A DNA stretch of 64,000 nucleotides, taken from contig NZ_JANHOF010000013.1 of NCBI RefSeq assembly GCF_024498075.1, positions 62,001 to 126,000 of the forward strand. The letters are read 5' to 3'. The notes below the pieces were generated by a model. The model was not told the origin of the DNA. It saw only the letters and a program-made list of their open reading frames with translations, and ran no database searches. Source of the DNA: Paenibacillus mendelii (GTDB lineage: Bacteria; Bacillota; Bacilli; Paenibacillales; Paenibacillaceae). Positions 8,823 to 19,142 of the stretch are shown in pieces (the first letter of the stretch is position 1; each line of letters opens with the position of its first letter). Both the position numbers and the translations under genes were made by a program.

Positions 8823-9421
8823 AGATCATTCTGGCGGAGGATCAAGCGATGCTCAGAGGGGCTCTGAGCGCCTTGCTCGACATGGAGGACGACATCGAAG
8901 TAATCGGGGAGGCAGAGAATGGGGAGCAAGCGCTGGCGATGACGCTCGAGCTAGAGCCCGATATATGCATTCTTGATATTGAGATGCCTCACTTGAGCGG
9001 CTTAGAAGTAGCGGAACGCTTGAAGAGCGACGGCTCGCCGTGCCGGATTGTCATATTGACAACATTTTCGCGGGTGGGCTATTTTCAGCGTGCCATGCGG
9101 GCGGGCGTACGGGGCTTCCTGCTCAAGGATTCGCCGATCGGCGAGCTCGCCGCCGCGCTTCGCACTGTGCACGAAGGCGGACGGGCGGTTAGTCCCGCGC
9201 TCGCGCTAACGTTCTGGGAAGCGGAGAATCCGCTGACGGAACGGGAACGCGAAGTATTGAAGCTGGCGGCGGAAGGGCTGCAGGCGAGTGATATTGCGAA
9301 GCGGCTTCATCTGACGGCCGGGACGGTGCGTAACTACTTATCTGAAGCGTTCCAGAAGCTCGAGGCCAAGAACCGCATCGACGCGATTGCGATTGCCGGC
9401 AAGAACGGTTGGCTGGATTGA
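8819..9421 (+). CDS. DesR-like NarL/LuxR response regulator
   Basis: A 200-residue regulator with a receiver domain (acidic pair near residues 7-8, phospho-acceptor Asp53 in CILDIEMP, Thr in ILTTFS, Lys in LLKDS) and a LuxR helix-turn-helix (LTEREREVLKLAAEG, then GTVRNYLSEAFQKL). It is translationally coupled to the kinase. The likely targets are its own operon via the repeats at 5915-5940. The sequence follows DesR closely, but the regulated genes are probably different. Confidence 0.9.
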   Translation: MKIILAEDQAMLRGALSALLDMEDDIEVIGEAENGEQALAMTLELEPDICILDIEMPHLSGLEVAERLKSDGSPCRIVILTTFSRVGYFQRAMRAGVRGFLLKDSPIGELAAALRTVHEGGRAVSPALALTFWEAENPLTEREREVLKLAAEGLQASDIAKRLHLTAGTVRNYLSEAFQKLEAKNRIDAIAIAGKNGWLD

Positions 9422-9561
9422 ACCGAGGCTTAGAAGCGAGAATACGGCAGCGTAACGGTAACGTTAAATAGAAGCGAGGAATCCTGCTCACAGGCTGGAT
9501 AACCGTATTAAAAGCAGGGATATCCTAAGTTTTCGTAAGTTTTGTAAAAAGGAGAGCTGTT

Positions 9562-9572
9562 TATGCTATAAT
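9562..9572 (+). promoter_or_regulatory. Extended -10 promoter for the SLH-transglutaminase gene
   Basis: TATGCTATAAT gives a perfect -10 hexamer at 9567-9572 with a TG-type extension. The -35 region (TTGTAA at 9542-9547) is poorly spaced. The predicted start site is about 35 bases before the coding start. Confidence 0.55.
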
Positions 9573-9613
9573 CTAGCAGATTATCCGCAGTCGATAGGAG
9601 GGGACATAGAGAG

Positions 9614-11017
9614 ATGAAAGGAATTAGACAAGCCCTGGGGTTTGCCGTCGTCATAGCGGTAATACTTGCCTTTGCATTTCCTGCCCGCTTGCATGCAGCC
9701 AATCTCCCGCCGAGCTATTGGGCAGTCAAGGACATCCAAGAAGCGAAAGAAAGCCGCATCGTTCCGCGCTGGATTGAGGGCAATTACCGTGATGCCATCA
9801 CAAGAGCCCAATTCTCGGAGATGATCGTCCTGCTCTACGAGGCCTTGACGGGCCGGGAGCTTCCGGATCCGGTGAACAACCCGTTTCGCGATACGCGGAA
9901 CTATTATGTCGGTCAGGCCTATGAGCTGGGGGTTGTAAAAGGTACAAGTCAGAAGACCTTCTCTCCAAGTGCGCCTATATCAAGAGAACAGCTTGCTGTT
10001 ATGGTGTATAACACACTGATCAAAGCGGGATTCCGGGACAGGCTGCAGACGAGTGGAATACCGACGTTTGCCGACCAGAAGAAGATTGCCGCCTGGTCCG
10101 AGGATGCGGTCGGGATCCTCGCCGCGAGCAGCCTCTTGCAGGGCAGCCAATATAAAGACAACGTCTGGTTTATGCCGAAGCAGACCACTTCTATAGAGCA
10201 GGCAGTTGTTCTCGTCAACCGGATTAACAAGCAGTATGGAACTTTCTTCGTTAAGAACGAATATGATCTGCTGGAAGCTGTAGAGAAAGGAACTTCTTTC
10301 ATTATTCATGATGAGCAGACCAGACAGATTTATACCAAGGCGAAGGCGGTACTCGCTGATATCATCAAGCCTGGCATGAGTGATTATGAGAAGGAGCTTG
10401 CGATTCACGATTACCTGGTGCTTCATGTCGCTTATGATTATGACAACTACAGCAAAGGGACTGTGCCAGACGCGTCATATAGCGCTTATGGTACGCTGAT
10501 GGATGGAATCGCCGTATGCCAAGGCTATGCCAATACAGCCAAGCTGCTGCTTAACATGGCCGGTATCGAAGCTCATATCGTGACAGGGAAGGTGAAAGGG
10601 GAGCTTCACACTTGGAATAAAGTCCTTATCGGCGGCGAGTATTATAATCTCGACGTCACATGGGATGATCCGGTGCCCGATGTGCCGGGACGCGTGGATT
10701 ACGGTTATTTCAACGTGACAGACGAGCAGCTTCGCATCGACCACAGCTGGCAGGACACATTGCCCAAGGCGACTGCGACCAAGTATAACTATTATGTCTT
10801 CAACAGTTTGACGGTCGGGAGCTTGGATGAATTCGAAGCCCGCATCGCCAATGCGATCGAGATGAGGGCGCAATCCTTAACCGTCAAGCGGATGTACGCG
10901 GATGAAGACGGGATCAAGGGACTTAGCGCGATCGTCTTCCAATTCCCGCAAGTAGACCGGTATTCCTACTCGTTAGGCAGCGATGGCGTGATAACCATCA
11001 CCTTTGTCTATCTATGA
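9614..11017 (+). CDS. Secreted SLH-domain protein with transglutaminase-like domain
   Basis: A 467-residue surface protein. A signal peptide (ending near LHA, residue 29) is followed by three S-layer-homology motifs (about residues 33-205), which bind secondary cell-wall polymers, then a transglutaminase/protease-like domain. The triad is visible: Cys302 in AVCQGYANT, His332 in LHTWN, Asp347 in LDVTWDD. Family members are cysteine proteases or protein cross-linkers. AGGAGGGG precedes the ATG. Monocistronic, with its own promoter and terminator. Confidence 0.88.
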   Translation: MKGIRQALGFAVVIAVILAFAFPARLHAANLPPSYWAVKDIQEAKESRIVPRWIEGNYRDAITRAQFSEMIVLLYEALTGRELPDPVNNPFRDTRNYYVGQAYELGVVKGTSQKTFSPSAPISREQLAVMVYNTLIKAGFRDRLQTSGIPTFADQKKIAAWSEDAVGILAASSLLQGSQYKDNVWFMPKQTTSIEQAVVLVNRINKQYGTFFVKNEYDLLEAVEKGTSFIIHDEQTRQIYTKAKAVLADIIKPGMSDYEKELAIHDYLVLHVAYDYDNYSKGTVPDASYSAYGTLMDGIAVCQGYANTAKLLLNMAGIEAHIVTGKVKGELHTWNKVLIGGEYYNLDVTWDDPVPDVPGRVDYGYFNVTDEQLRIDHSWQDTLPKATATKYNYYVFNSLTVGSLDEFEARIANAIEMRAQSLTVKRMYADEDGIKGLSAIVFQFPQVDRYSYSLGSDGVITITFVYL

Positions 11018-11022
11018 TCGCC

Positions 11023-11053
11023 AGCTCCTGCCTTCTTGGGCAGGAGCTTTTAC
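11023..11053 (+). terminator. Rho-independent terminator
   Basis: A perfect 10-bp stem AGCTCCTGCC / GGCAGGAGCT followed by TTTTAC, just past the transglutaminase gene stop. Confidence 0.85.
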
Positions 11054-11103
11054 TTTGACCAGGCCGGAAGGGGGTTGGATATTCGGCGCCTTGGAGTGCT
11101 ACA

Positions 11104-12084
11104 ATGGGAAGAAAATGGATGGAGCGCCTAGACATGATTCGTACGCTTGTTGTGACCAAAGACCATCAGGTTCTCACTAATTGTCTGCTTCATGAAATCG
11201 ATCGGGAACAGACATTGTGGTTTTGGGCCGATTTCTGTGAGCCTACAGATGAAGAGTCGAAGCTGCTGGAAACCTATTTCCATTTTCACCCGCTGGCTAT
11301 TGAGGATTGTCTTATGTTTTTGCAGCGGCCCAAATTGGATCATTACGAGAATGTTCACTTCTTCGTTCTTCATGCGCTTCATGAGCATACGCTCAAGGCC
11401 GAGGAAGTCGACCTATTCATCGGGCCCGGGTATATCGTCACCTTTCACTTGAATAAGGTGCCGGAGCTGGACGAAGCGTGGGCGAGGACGGTATCGAAGC
11501 CGCGATACGAACCTTATGGATATGTGAAGGCCGCTCATTCCGTCATCGATAAGCTGGTCGATTATTACTTCCCGGCACTGCATGCGATTGAAGATCAGCT
11601 GCTTGATTACGAGACCGGTCCAGGGAGCCATTCAGCATCCAAAATGATGAATCGTGTTTTTGAAATCCGGAACAAGCTGCTTAAGCTCAGGAAGACGATC
11701 ACGCCCATGCGGGATCTGTTGTACCGGATTATTAGCTCCCAGCGCATCGATGGTTTAAATCATTATCATATCTTTTTCGCCGATATTCATGACCATCTGC
11801 TCAAGCTGTCCGAGATGCTGGATTCCAACCGCGATATGACCTCGGATATGCGGGATCACTATATGTCATTAAGCTCTAACCGCATGAACACGATCATGAA
11901 AACCTTAACGGTTATTACAACGATCTTCATGCCGCTGACGTTCCTTGCTGGCATCTATGGCATGAACTTCGAATTTATGCCGGAAATTCGCTGGCGATAC
12001 GGCTATTTTGGCGTATTAATCTTCATGGCCTTGCTTGGTGGCGGCATGTTTGCCTGGTTCAAACGAAAAGGCTGGTTCGATTGA
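11104..12084 (+). CDS. corA: CorA-family magnesium/divalent cation transporter
   Basis: A 326-residue cation channel of the CorA type. It has a large cytoplasmic funnel domain, a long stalk helix, and two C-terminal membrane helices. The signature YGMNF (GMN selectivity loop) follows the first helix and is followed by an acidic MPEI loop. GGAG seven bases before ATG 11104 supports that start; later in-frame ATGs at 11119 and 11134 have weaker sites. It could move Mg2+, Co2+ or Ni2+. I see no Mg2+-sensing leader upstream. Confidence 0.92.
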   Translation: MGRKWMERLDMIRTLVVTKDHQVLTNCLLHEIDREQTLWFWADFCEPTDEESKLLETYFHFHPLAIEDCLMFLQRPKLDHYENVHFFVLHALHEHTLKAEEVDLFIGPGYIVTFHLNKVPELDEAWARTVSKPRYEPYGYVKAAHSVIDKLVDYYFPALHAIEDQLLDYETGPGSHSASKMMNRVFEIRNKLLKLRKTITPMRDLLYRIISSQRIDGLNHYHIFFADIHDHLLKLSEMLDSNRDMTSDMRDHYMSLSSNRMNTIMKTLTVITTIFMPLTFLAGIYGMNFEFMPEIRWRYGYFGVLIFMALLGGGMFAWFKRKGWFD

Positions 12085-12111
12085 CAGCTCCTGCCTCCTG
12101 TTGCCTGTGAC

Positions 12112-12142
12112 TACATAAACGCAGGGCCGAGCGGGCATGTTA
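12112..12142 (+). promoter_or_regulatory. Candidate sigma-G (forespore) promoter of the SASP gene
   Basis: TACATA at 12112-12117 and CATGTTA at 12136-12142 are 18 bases apart. They match five of six and five of seven positions of the Bacillus sigma-G elements. Position and product (a SASP) agree with forespore expression. Confidence 0.5.
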
Positions 12143-12185
12143 TGAACGACAATAATGTGGCGTTCCATAAGGAGGCTCATACGGT

Positions 12186-12473
12186 ATGGCGAGAAGAAGC
12201 AGAAGAAGACTAGTCGTTCCCGGTGCGGAGCAGGGGTTGAGTGCCTTTAAGGCGGAAGTGATGCGACGGGAAGGATACACGGTTGATCCGAGCCGGCCCG
12301 ATGACGTGAAGTATGAAGTTGCTCGTTCGCTGGGCGTACCGCTTAAGCCCGGCGACAACGGAGAGCTGACGACGGAATCCGTCGGTCATGTCGGCGGCCG
12401 CATTGGCGGAACGATGGTGCGCGAGATGATCCGTCTTGCCCAAGAGCAGCTCGTGAAACAGCCGCGGCCTTAA
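12186..12473 (+). CDS. Alpha/beta-type small acid-soluble spore protein
   Basis: A 95-residue DNA-binding protein of the dormant spore. The conserved core KYEVARSLGVPL and the second helix region VGHVGGRIGGTMVREMI are the alpha/beta SASP signatures; the first also resembles the GPR protease cleavage site. The N terminus is unusually basic (ARRSRRRLVVPGAEQ), typical of Paenibacillus relatives. AAGGAGG stands ten bases upstream. These proteins coat spore DNA and protect it from UV and heat. Confidence 0.93.
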   Translation: MARRSRRRLVVPGAEQGLSAFKAEVMRREGYTVDPSRPDDVKYEVARSLGVPLKPGDNGELTTESVGHVGGRIGGTMVREMIRLAQEQLVKQPRP

Positions 12474-12546
12474 TGCCGCCGACTGTTAACGCCTGTTACA
12501 TTAAACGGGGTTAATCACGACTAAGCTGCTGGAAATCAATGATGCG

Positions 12547-12579
12547 AGGCCGTTCTCTACAAGAGGACGGCCTTTTTTT
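12547..12579 (+). terminator. Rho-independent terminator of the SASP gene
   Basis: AGGCCGT / ACGGCCT stem with inner partial pairing, then seven T residues. Confidence 0.85.
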
Positions 12580-12655
12580 GGCGTGACGAAGGAAAATCTG
12601 CAACTTTCTCCCGTTCAAACAGTCTATTTCACGGGGAGAAAGGGGGGGAGCGTCT

Positions 12656-13204
12656 GTGCCAGGCGATGCGTTAATACATTTGACTGCGCTAAGTCCGCCG
12701 GATTTTCGCCGGGTGATGGAGGAATATGCGGAGGATGTTTGGTATTATGCTTATTTCTTGACGAAGAACAAAGAAGCGGCCGATGACCTCGCCCAGGAGA
12801 CGTTCGTGAAGGCCTTTAAATGCCTAGACTCGTTCAGGGGAGAAGCTTCTGTAAAAACGTGGCTCATGACGATTGTGCGAAATACGTGGTACACGCATCG
12901 GCGTTCTGCCTTTATACGGAAGGTTGTACTGGTCGGCTTCATCAGTACGAAGGAAGTGAACCCTTCGGCAGAGGCCGATTACTTGAAACGGATGATGGTG
13001 GATGATATATGGCAGATCGTCATGAGGCTGCCTGTTATATACAGAGAAGTGCTTATTCTACAGGCCCATTATGAGCTGTCCATGGAAGAGATGGCTAGCC
13101 TGCTTAACCTGTCGGTTACGGCGGTGAAGTCGCGTCTGCGCAGGGCTCGGAAGATGGCTGCGGCTGCTCTGAAGGAAGGGGAGATGGTAGATGAAGAAAG
13201 CTGA
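12656..13204 (+). CDS. ECF-type RNA polymerase sigma factor
   Basis: A 182-residue sigma-70 factor with only regions 2 and 4. Region 2 shows DDLAQETFVKAFKCLDSFRGEASVK; region 4 shows LPVIYREVLILQAHYELS and the recognition helix SVTAVKSRLRRARK. The GTG start has a GGGGGGAG site. It overlaps the next gene by 14 bases, the usual layout for an ECF sigma and its anti-sigma factor. It is nearest in feel to SigW/SigM/SigV-type factors, but the subgroup cannot be fixed without alignment. Confidence 0.92.
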   Translation: MPGDALIHLTALSPPDFRRVMEEYAEDVWYYAYFLTKNKEAADDLAQETFVKAFKCLDSFRGEASVKTWLMTIVRNTWYTHRRSAFIRKVVLVGFISTKEVNPSAEADYLKRMMVDDIWQIVMRLPVIYREVLILQAHYELSMEEMASLLNLSVTAVKSRLRRARKMAAAALKEGEMVDEES

Positions 13205-14621
13205 GCCGGACTGGAGCCGTCTGCTTCGAAAGCGTCCTTTTCGCGAACGAATGTTTACGGCGGATATGTGGGATCAAGTGGAGAAACAGCTTGATTCACC
13301 GAATCGTTCGAGCCTATTGTCCGTACAAAAGGCGCTGCTCGCCGGATTTGCGGTTCTCCTCGTGTGCCTGATTCTGCTCATCGGTTTCGTGGATGTTCCC
13401 GCACTGCGGCCGTATGGCAGCGGCCAATTGGCTGCCTTATTCGACAGCCGATCACCGATTACCGATGACACGACGAAGGAGGAGCTGCCGCTGCTCAACG
13501 AAACGACGCTCTCCCAGCGGGTCCATGTCATCGTCAATGACGGTATGGCCTGGTCGCTGCAATTCGGCATGTCGACCCCGGTCGTTGTCGACCCCGATTA
13601 TTACGATAACCTGGCTATATCGAGAGGCGATGTCGTCTATTTCAAGACCCAACCAAGCGCTAATTCCGTGAACGAGCCCTACGATATCTCCCGAGTAGTC
13701 GGCCTGCCGGGAGAAACCATTCGTCTTCAGGATGGCCAAATCACCATTGACGGAAGAGAGCTGGATGCCTTCTATGGTTCAGCATCACGAGGCAAGGAGG
13801 ATTTAAAGGACTGGAATACGAGCATGACCAAGGATGTGAAGCTCGGGGAAGGACAATATTTTCTATTAGGCGACGTATGGTGGCGAAGCTTCAATGACAG
13901 CCAGACAGCGGGTGGTTTCGACCGGGAATCGATTCAGGGAAAAGTGGTCGGTTATATGAAGCCGAAGAAGGATAACGAGCTGGAGTGGACGGAGCTGTAC
14001 GACCAATACGACAAGGGTCGTCTTCGAATAACGGCAGTCATGCCCGAGAGAGCTAATATCACAGAGCTTTATCAACGGATTAAGGTGGTGTGGGGCCAAC
14101 GATACCGTGAGTATTATTGGCACTCGGTGGCGAATGCGTCATACGAACCTGAGGTATACATGACGGATATGGATCATGATAAGTTGACAGATGCGGTCAT
14201 CGTGCTGACAACGGCATATGGGAGCGGCGTCCATGTAACGGAACCGCATATTATCCGGCACGATCTGACTGAAATCCCCGTCCGTGACCCGATTAAGGGG
14301 ACGCTGGAAGCGGTGACCTCCGAAGTGAAGGTTAGCGATGGTAAAGTAGATGTCAAGGTCACGCTCGGCAAGCAAACGATCGCCAAACAATTCGAGGAAT
14401 CCGATGCGGGGATGTGGTTCGACAAGCTTGGCCTTGGCTCTATTGTGAAGTATCGATTGGACGAAGAAGGGAGGTTATGGGCCGACATTACGGGCTTTGT
14501 GTCTCCGGGTACGGTCGTGGCAGAGTTATCCGTCCGGTTTGACTTGCAGGATCGGGAGTATGTGCCGGCAGCGTACACGATGCGGGATATCAGCGAAGAT
14601 GCCCAGCGGTATAAAGAGTGA
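13191..14621 (+). CDS. Putative anti-sigma factor with an inactive signal-peptidase-I-like extracellular domain
   Basis: A 476-residue type II membrane protein coupled to the ECF sigma gene. Residues 1-45 are basic and cytoplasmic and could bind the sigma; one membrane helix spans about 46-67. The outer part from about 125 to 255 follows signal peptidase I: GDVVYF (146), RVVGLPGE (168), and LGDVWWRSFNDS (226). But the catalytic Lys position is Ser167 and the nucleophile Ser position is Met127, so it should not cleave. The last 200 residues include a DMDHDKLTDAVIVL segment like FG-GAP/VCBS repeats. The anti-sigma role is inferred from context and topology. Confidence 0.7.
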   Translation: MKKAEPDWSRLLRKRPFRERMFTADMWDQVEKQLDSPNRSSLLSVQKALLAGFAVLLVCLILLIGFVDVPALRPYGSGQLAALFDSRSPITDDTTKEELPLLNETTLSQRVHVIVNDGMAWSLQFGMSTPVVVDPDYYDNLAISRGDVVYFKTQPSANSVNEPYDISRVVGLPGETIRLQDGQITIDGRELDAFYGSASRGKEDLKDWNTSMTKDVKLGEGQYFLLGDVWWRSFNDSQTAGGFDRESIQGKVVGYMKPKKDNELEWTELYDQYDKGRLRITAVMPERANITELYQRIKVVWGQRYREYYWHSVANASYEPEVYMTDMDHDKLTDAVIVLTTAYGSGVHVTEPHIIRHDLTEIPVRDPIKGTLEAVTSEVKVSDGKVDVKVTLGKQTIAKQFEESDAGMWFDKLGLGSIVKYRLDEEGRLWADITGFVSPGTVVAELSVRFDLQDREYVPAAYTMRDISEDAQRYKE

Positions 14622-14656
14622 TTGGCGAATGGAACCGAACAAGCTTGCGCGTGCCC

Positions 14657-15340
14657 CTAGCCCATTATCATTTCAGTGTTCTTCCGGTTGCTGCGCGTAA
14701 GCGATTCAAGCTGCTCCTTATCCCCATAGAACAGGATGAGATCACCCTCCAGCAGCTTCTGATCCCGGCATCCCTTCGTGATTTTTCCGGATTCTCTCCG
14801 AATCATGAGCGGGAGGGGCGCATCGTCATGCTCCAGAATGTCACTGAGCATTCGTCCGATCCATTGTGAACCTTCCTGCAGATGGATGCCAATCATTCGC
14901 TCTTTCTCTTCCACAATAATTTCTTCCAGTGGAATTTGATCGATTTTATGGTCGCCGTTCATCTTGGAGATCAGAAGAAGTGAAAGCTTCTCCTTCACTT
15001 TTTTATTTTTGACGACGAGCAGAACCGCTGCAAGGCATACAGTCCCAATCAGCAGCGGCATTAGATGGAAGCTCGTGGACAAGATGCTGCTAATGGTTGA
15101 GATAACGACAGCCAAGGAGAACACTCCGAAGAGGATGAGAAACAGCCCGATTTTCCGCCGGACGGGATGGCGCAAGATCAACTCCGATTCTTCGGTCGTG
15201 AAGCCTGTGGCCGTGAGCATGGAAACGACTTGAAAACGTGATTTTTCAGGCTCTAAGCCTGTAAATACGAGAAGGCTTACGGAAATTTCCATGACCAGAA
15301 ATACGACGATGAAGTACATTGAAATAAATAGCAGACCCAG
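14657..15340 (-). CDS. Membrane protein with TrkA-C (RCK_C) domain, probable CTG start
   Basis: A small protein with three membrane segments and a C-terminal RCK_C domain (about the last 75 residues), a fold that binds nucleotides or ions in K+ channels and transporters. The first ATG (15319) lies inside the first membrane helix with no ribosome site. Family members, as I recall them, begin MxLGLLF. Here the matching codons are CTG-GGT-CTG, and AAGGGGGG lies seven bases before the CTG at 15340. No ATG, GTG or TTG occurs between there and the upstream in-frame stop. A CTG start is therefore likely, giving 227 residues. Confidence 0.75.
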   Translation of the reverse strand: MGLLFISMYFIVVFLVMEISVSLLVFTGLEPEKSRFQVVSMLTATGFTTEESELILRHPVRRKIGLFLILFGVFSLAVVISTISSILSTSFHLMPLLIGTVCLAAVLLVVKNKKVKEKLSLLLISKMNGDHKIDQIPLEEIIVEEKERMIGIHLQEGSQWIGRMLSDILEHDDAPLPLMIRRESGKITKGCRDQKLLEGDLILFYGDKEQLESLTRSNRKNTEMIMG

Positions 15341-15475
15341 ATTGAAGCCCCCCTTAACCGCGATTGTTTCCTCTGCTAATCCATTACCCGTTATGGCTAA
15401 GCTGATTCAGTTGGACAGCAAAAAAAAGAACGTGATGTAACGATACCGAAGTCTGCATAAGGGGAATCGCAAGAA

Positions 15476-15503
15476 ACCCGCCAGGATCTTTATCCCGGCG
15501 GGT
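15476..15503 (-). terminator. Rho-independent terminator of the arabinofuranosidase gene
   Basis: ACCCGCC (15476-15482) pairs with GGCGGGT (15497-15503); on the - strand it is followed by TTCTT. It sits about 40 bases past the stop. Confidence 0.7.
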
Positions 15504-15545
15504 AATACACGTGCCATCGATCTAATATCCGTTATTCCGTAACGA

Positions 15546-17118
<1,573 letters not shown>

Positions 17119-17216
17119 AAAATAGTAAACACGATTAACGCTATCATTACAAGCTTTTCTTATCGACAATCTTGAATGAATATATTTGTTAATTACGATA
17201 TAGGGAGATACACACG

Positions 17217-18131
17217 ATGAGGATACAAGCGAATACGGAGCGCAAATGGCTGCCGTTATATGAAGCGTTGGCCAGTTCTGTGCGTCTGCGCGTGCTGGAG
17301 CTGCTGGCCGGGCAGCCGATGAACGTGAAGGAGTTGGCTTCGGCGCTCGGGCTCAGCAGTGCAATTGTGACGATGCATACGAAGAAGCTGGAGAAGGGCG
17401 GTCTTATTCGAACGGAGCTGGTTCGTCGTAACGGCGGAACGCACAAAATATGCTCGCTTGCTGTAAACCGCATTGAGCTCATGATTCCGGAGAAGGGTGA
17501 TCAGCCGCGCCCCTTTCAAGAGTTATCCGTTCCAGTCGGACACTACACCCGGTTTGATGTTCATCCCACATGCGGGCTGGCGACAACGGAACGTATTATT
17601 GGACAGTTTGACGACCCGCGGTACTTCTTCGAGCCTGAGCGGATGCATGCCCGCATATTGTGGTTCGGGAGAGGCTTCGTGGAGTATCGGATTCCGAACT
17701 ACGTGCTGCCTGGCCAGACCTTGGAGGAAATTGAAATTTCACTCGAAATCGGCTCAGAGGCTCCAGGAACCTCCGAGAACTGGCCGTCCGACATCCACTT
17801 CTATTTGAATGATGTTCTGCTTGGCGTATGGACGAGTCCCGGTGATCCCGGTGAGGGGCGCGGCCAGCTGACGCCCGCTTGGTGGAGCGTTAATCAGTAT
17901 GGCTGGCTCAAAATGGTGCGGGTCACGGCGGGCGGTACGTTCATTGACGGCCAGCGGCTGTCGGATGTGACGCTGGATGACATTCCCGTCTCGCGCAACG
18001 ACTGGACACTGAAGATCGAAGTGCCCAAGGATGCGCTGCATGTTGGCGGCGCCACCCTATACGGGGAAGGCTTCGGCAATTATAATCAGGACATTGTGTT
18101 CCGGACATACCGGCAGCCAAGCGGTGGTTAA
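17217..18131 (+). CDS. ArsR-type HTH regulator with large beta-rich C-terminal domain
   Basis: A 304-residue protein. Residues about 10-85 form a winged helix of the ArsR type (LASSVRLRVLELLAG, then VKELASALGLSSAIVTMHTKKLEKGGLI). The remaining 210 residues are rich in Trp, Tyr and beta-prone segments, with two similar blocks ending in ...VSRNDWTLKIEVP; they look like a jelly-roll or sugar-binding sensor. It lacks ArsR metal-ligand motifs. Placed divergently from abfA, it probably controls that gene in response to an arabinose-containing ligand, which is inference. Confidence 0.8.
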   Translation: MRIQANTERKWLPLYEALASSVRLRVLELLAGQPMNVKELASALGLSSAIVTMHTKKLEKGGLIRTELVRRNGGTHKICSLAVNRIELMIPEKGDQPRPFQELSVPVGHYTRFDVHPTCGLATTERIIGQFDDPRYFFEPERMHARILWFGRGFVEYRIPNYVLPGQTLEEIEISLEIGSEAPGTSENWPSDIHFYLNDVLLGVWTSPGDPGEGRGQLTPAWWSVNQYGWLKMVRVTAGGTFIDGQRLSDVTLDDIPVSRNDWTLKIEVPKDALHVGGATLYGEGFGNYNQDIVFRTYRQPSGG

Positions 18132-18169
18132 GCTGTGGCATATGGGAAATCGAACGGAGGGGAGCAGAA

Positions 18170-19125
18170 TTGGAGGACCTATTGCAAGAGGAAGGCCAGG
18201 AGATAACTTATCTGTATACCGTCGCATGCCATGAGGATGAGCTAGAGCTGTGCCGGATGGAGATGAGGACGATGCTGGGCAGCGAGCCCGTGGAGGGCGG
18301 CGTTGTAAGCGGAATAGATATTTCACCGAGCCGATTCCTTTCATCAAATATAAAATCACGATTCGTTACGAAGGAACAGATATCTCAAGTCTTGCCGAGC
18401 AGGTTAGTGCCATTGAACTTGATGGGCTGACGTTCAAGGTCGTATTGGTAGAGACGGATGGCAATATCCCTTATGAGGATCAGCGGGGGATTGAGAGGCA
18501 GATTGGCCTGCGAATACGAGGTGAAGCGGAGATGCGTAAGCCGGATAGATTGTTCGGTGTCGCCTGCATCAGAGGAAGATGGATATTGGGCGAGTGTGAG
18601 AAGGGAGAGCCGGTATGGCTCAAGCATAATCAGAAGCCGCAGCCTTACTCGACGGCGCTTGGGACGCGTGTTGCGCGGGCAGTCGTTAATATTGCCGTTC
18701 CGATGCCCAGCGGGGTAAGGGTCGTGGACCCGTGCTGCGGTATCGGAACGGTTGTCATTGAAGCCCTGTCGATGGGCATGAATATGGAGGGGTTCGATCT
18801 GAACCCGCTGGCGGTGCGCGGTGCGCGGGTTAACCTGGCTCATTACGGAATGCCTGATGTCGTGCGGGTTGCGGATATGCGGACACTGACAGGCAGCTAT
18901 GATACCGCGATCGTCGACCTGCCGTACAATCTATGCTCGGTGATGCCGCCGGAGGAGAGGCTCGCCATGCTCAGCAGCGCAAGACGCCTCGCCAGGCGGA
19001 TTATCATCGTAACCATAGAATCGATCGATGATGACATCAATCATGCCCGGTTGCTCGTCCTTGATCGTTGCGTGGTGCGCAAAGGCCGATTTGAACGACA
19101 AGTGCTTGTATGCGTGCATGCATAG
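18170..19125 (+). pseudogene. TRM11/UPF0020-type RNA methyltransferase, frameshifted
   Basis: Two frames together make one SAM-dependent methyltransferase. The first starts at TTG 18170, seven bases after GGAGGGG, and encodes YTVACHEDELELCRMEMRT through DISPSR. The second resumes at CCT 18337 with PFIKYKITIRYE and runs to 19125. Exactly one base is missing at 18335-18336, where the family has a continuous DxxPSRxPFIK segment. The second half carries motif I VDPCCGIGTVVIEA and motif IV DLPYN. Downstream of the break the frame is clean, so this is a recent lesion or a sequence error. Confidence 0.8.
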
Positions 19126-19142
19126 ATAATCCCCGGTAACCA

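Noticed and set aside
9453-9466. TAACG-GTAA-CGTTA repeat after the DesR-like gene
   Set aside because: Short, single and without a neighbouring promoter; likely chance.
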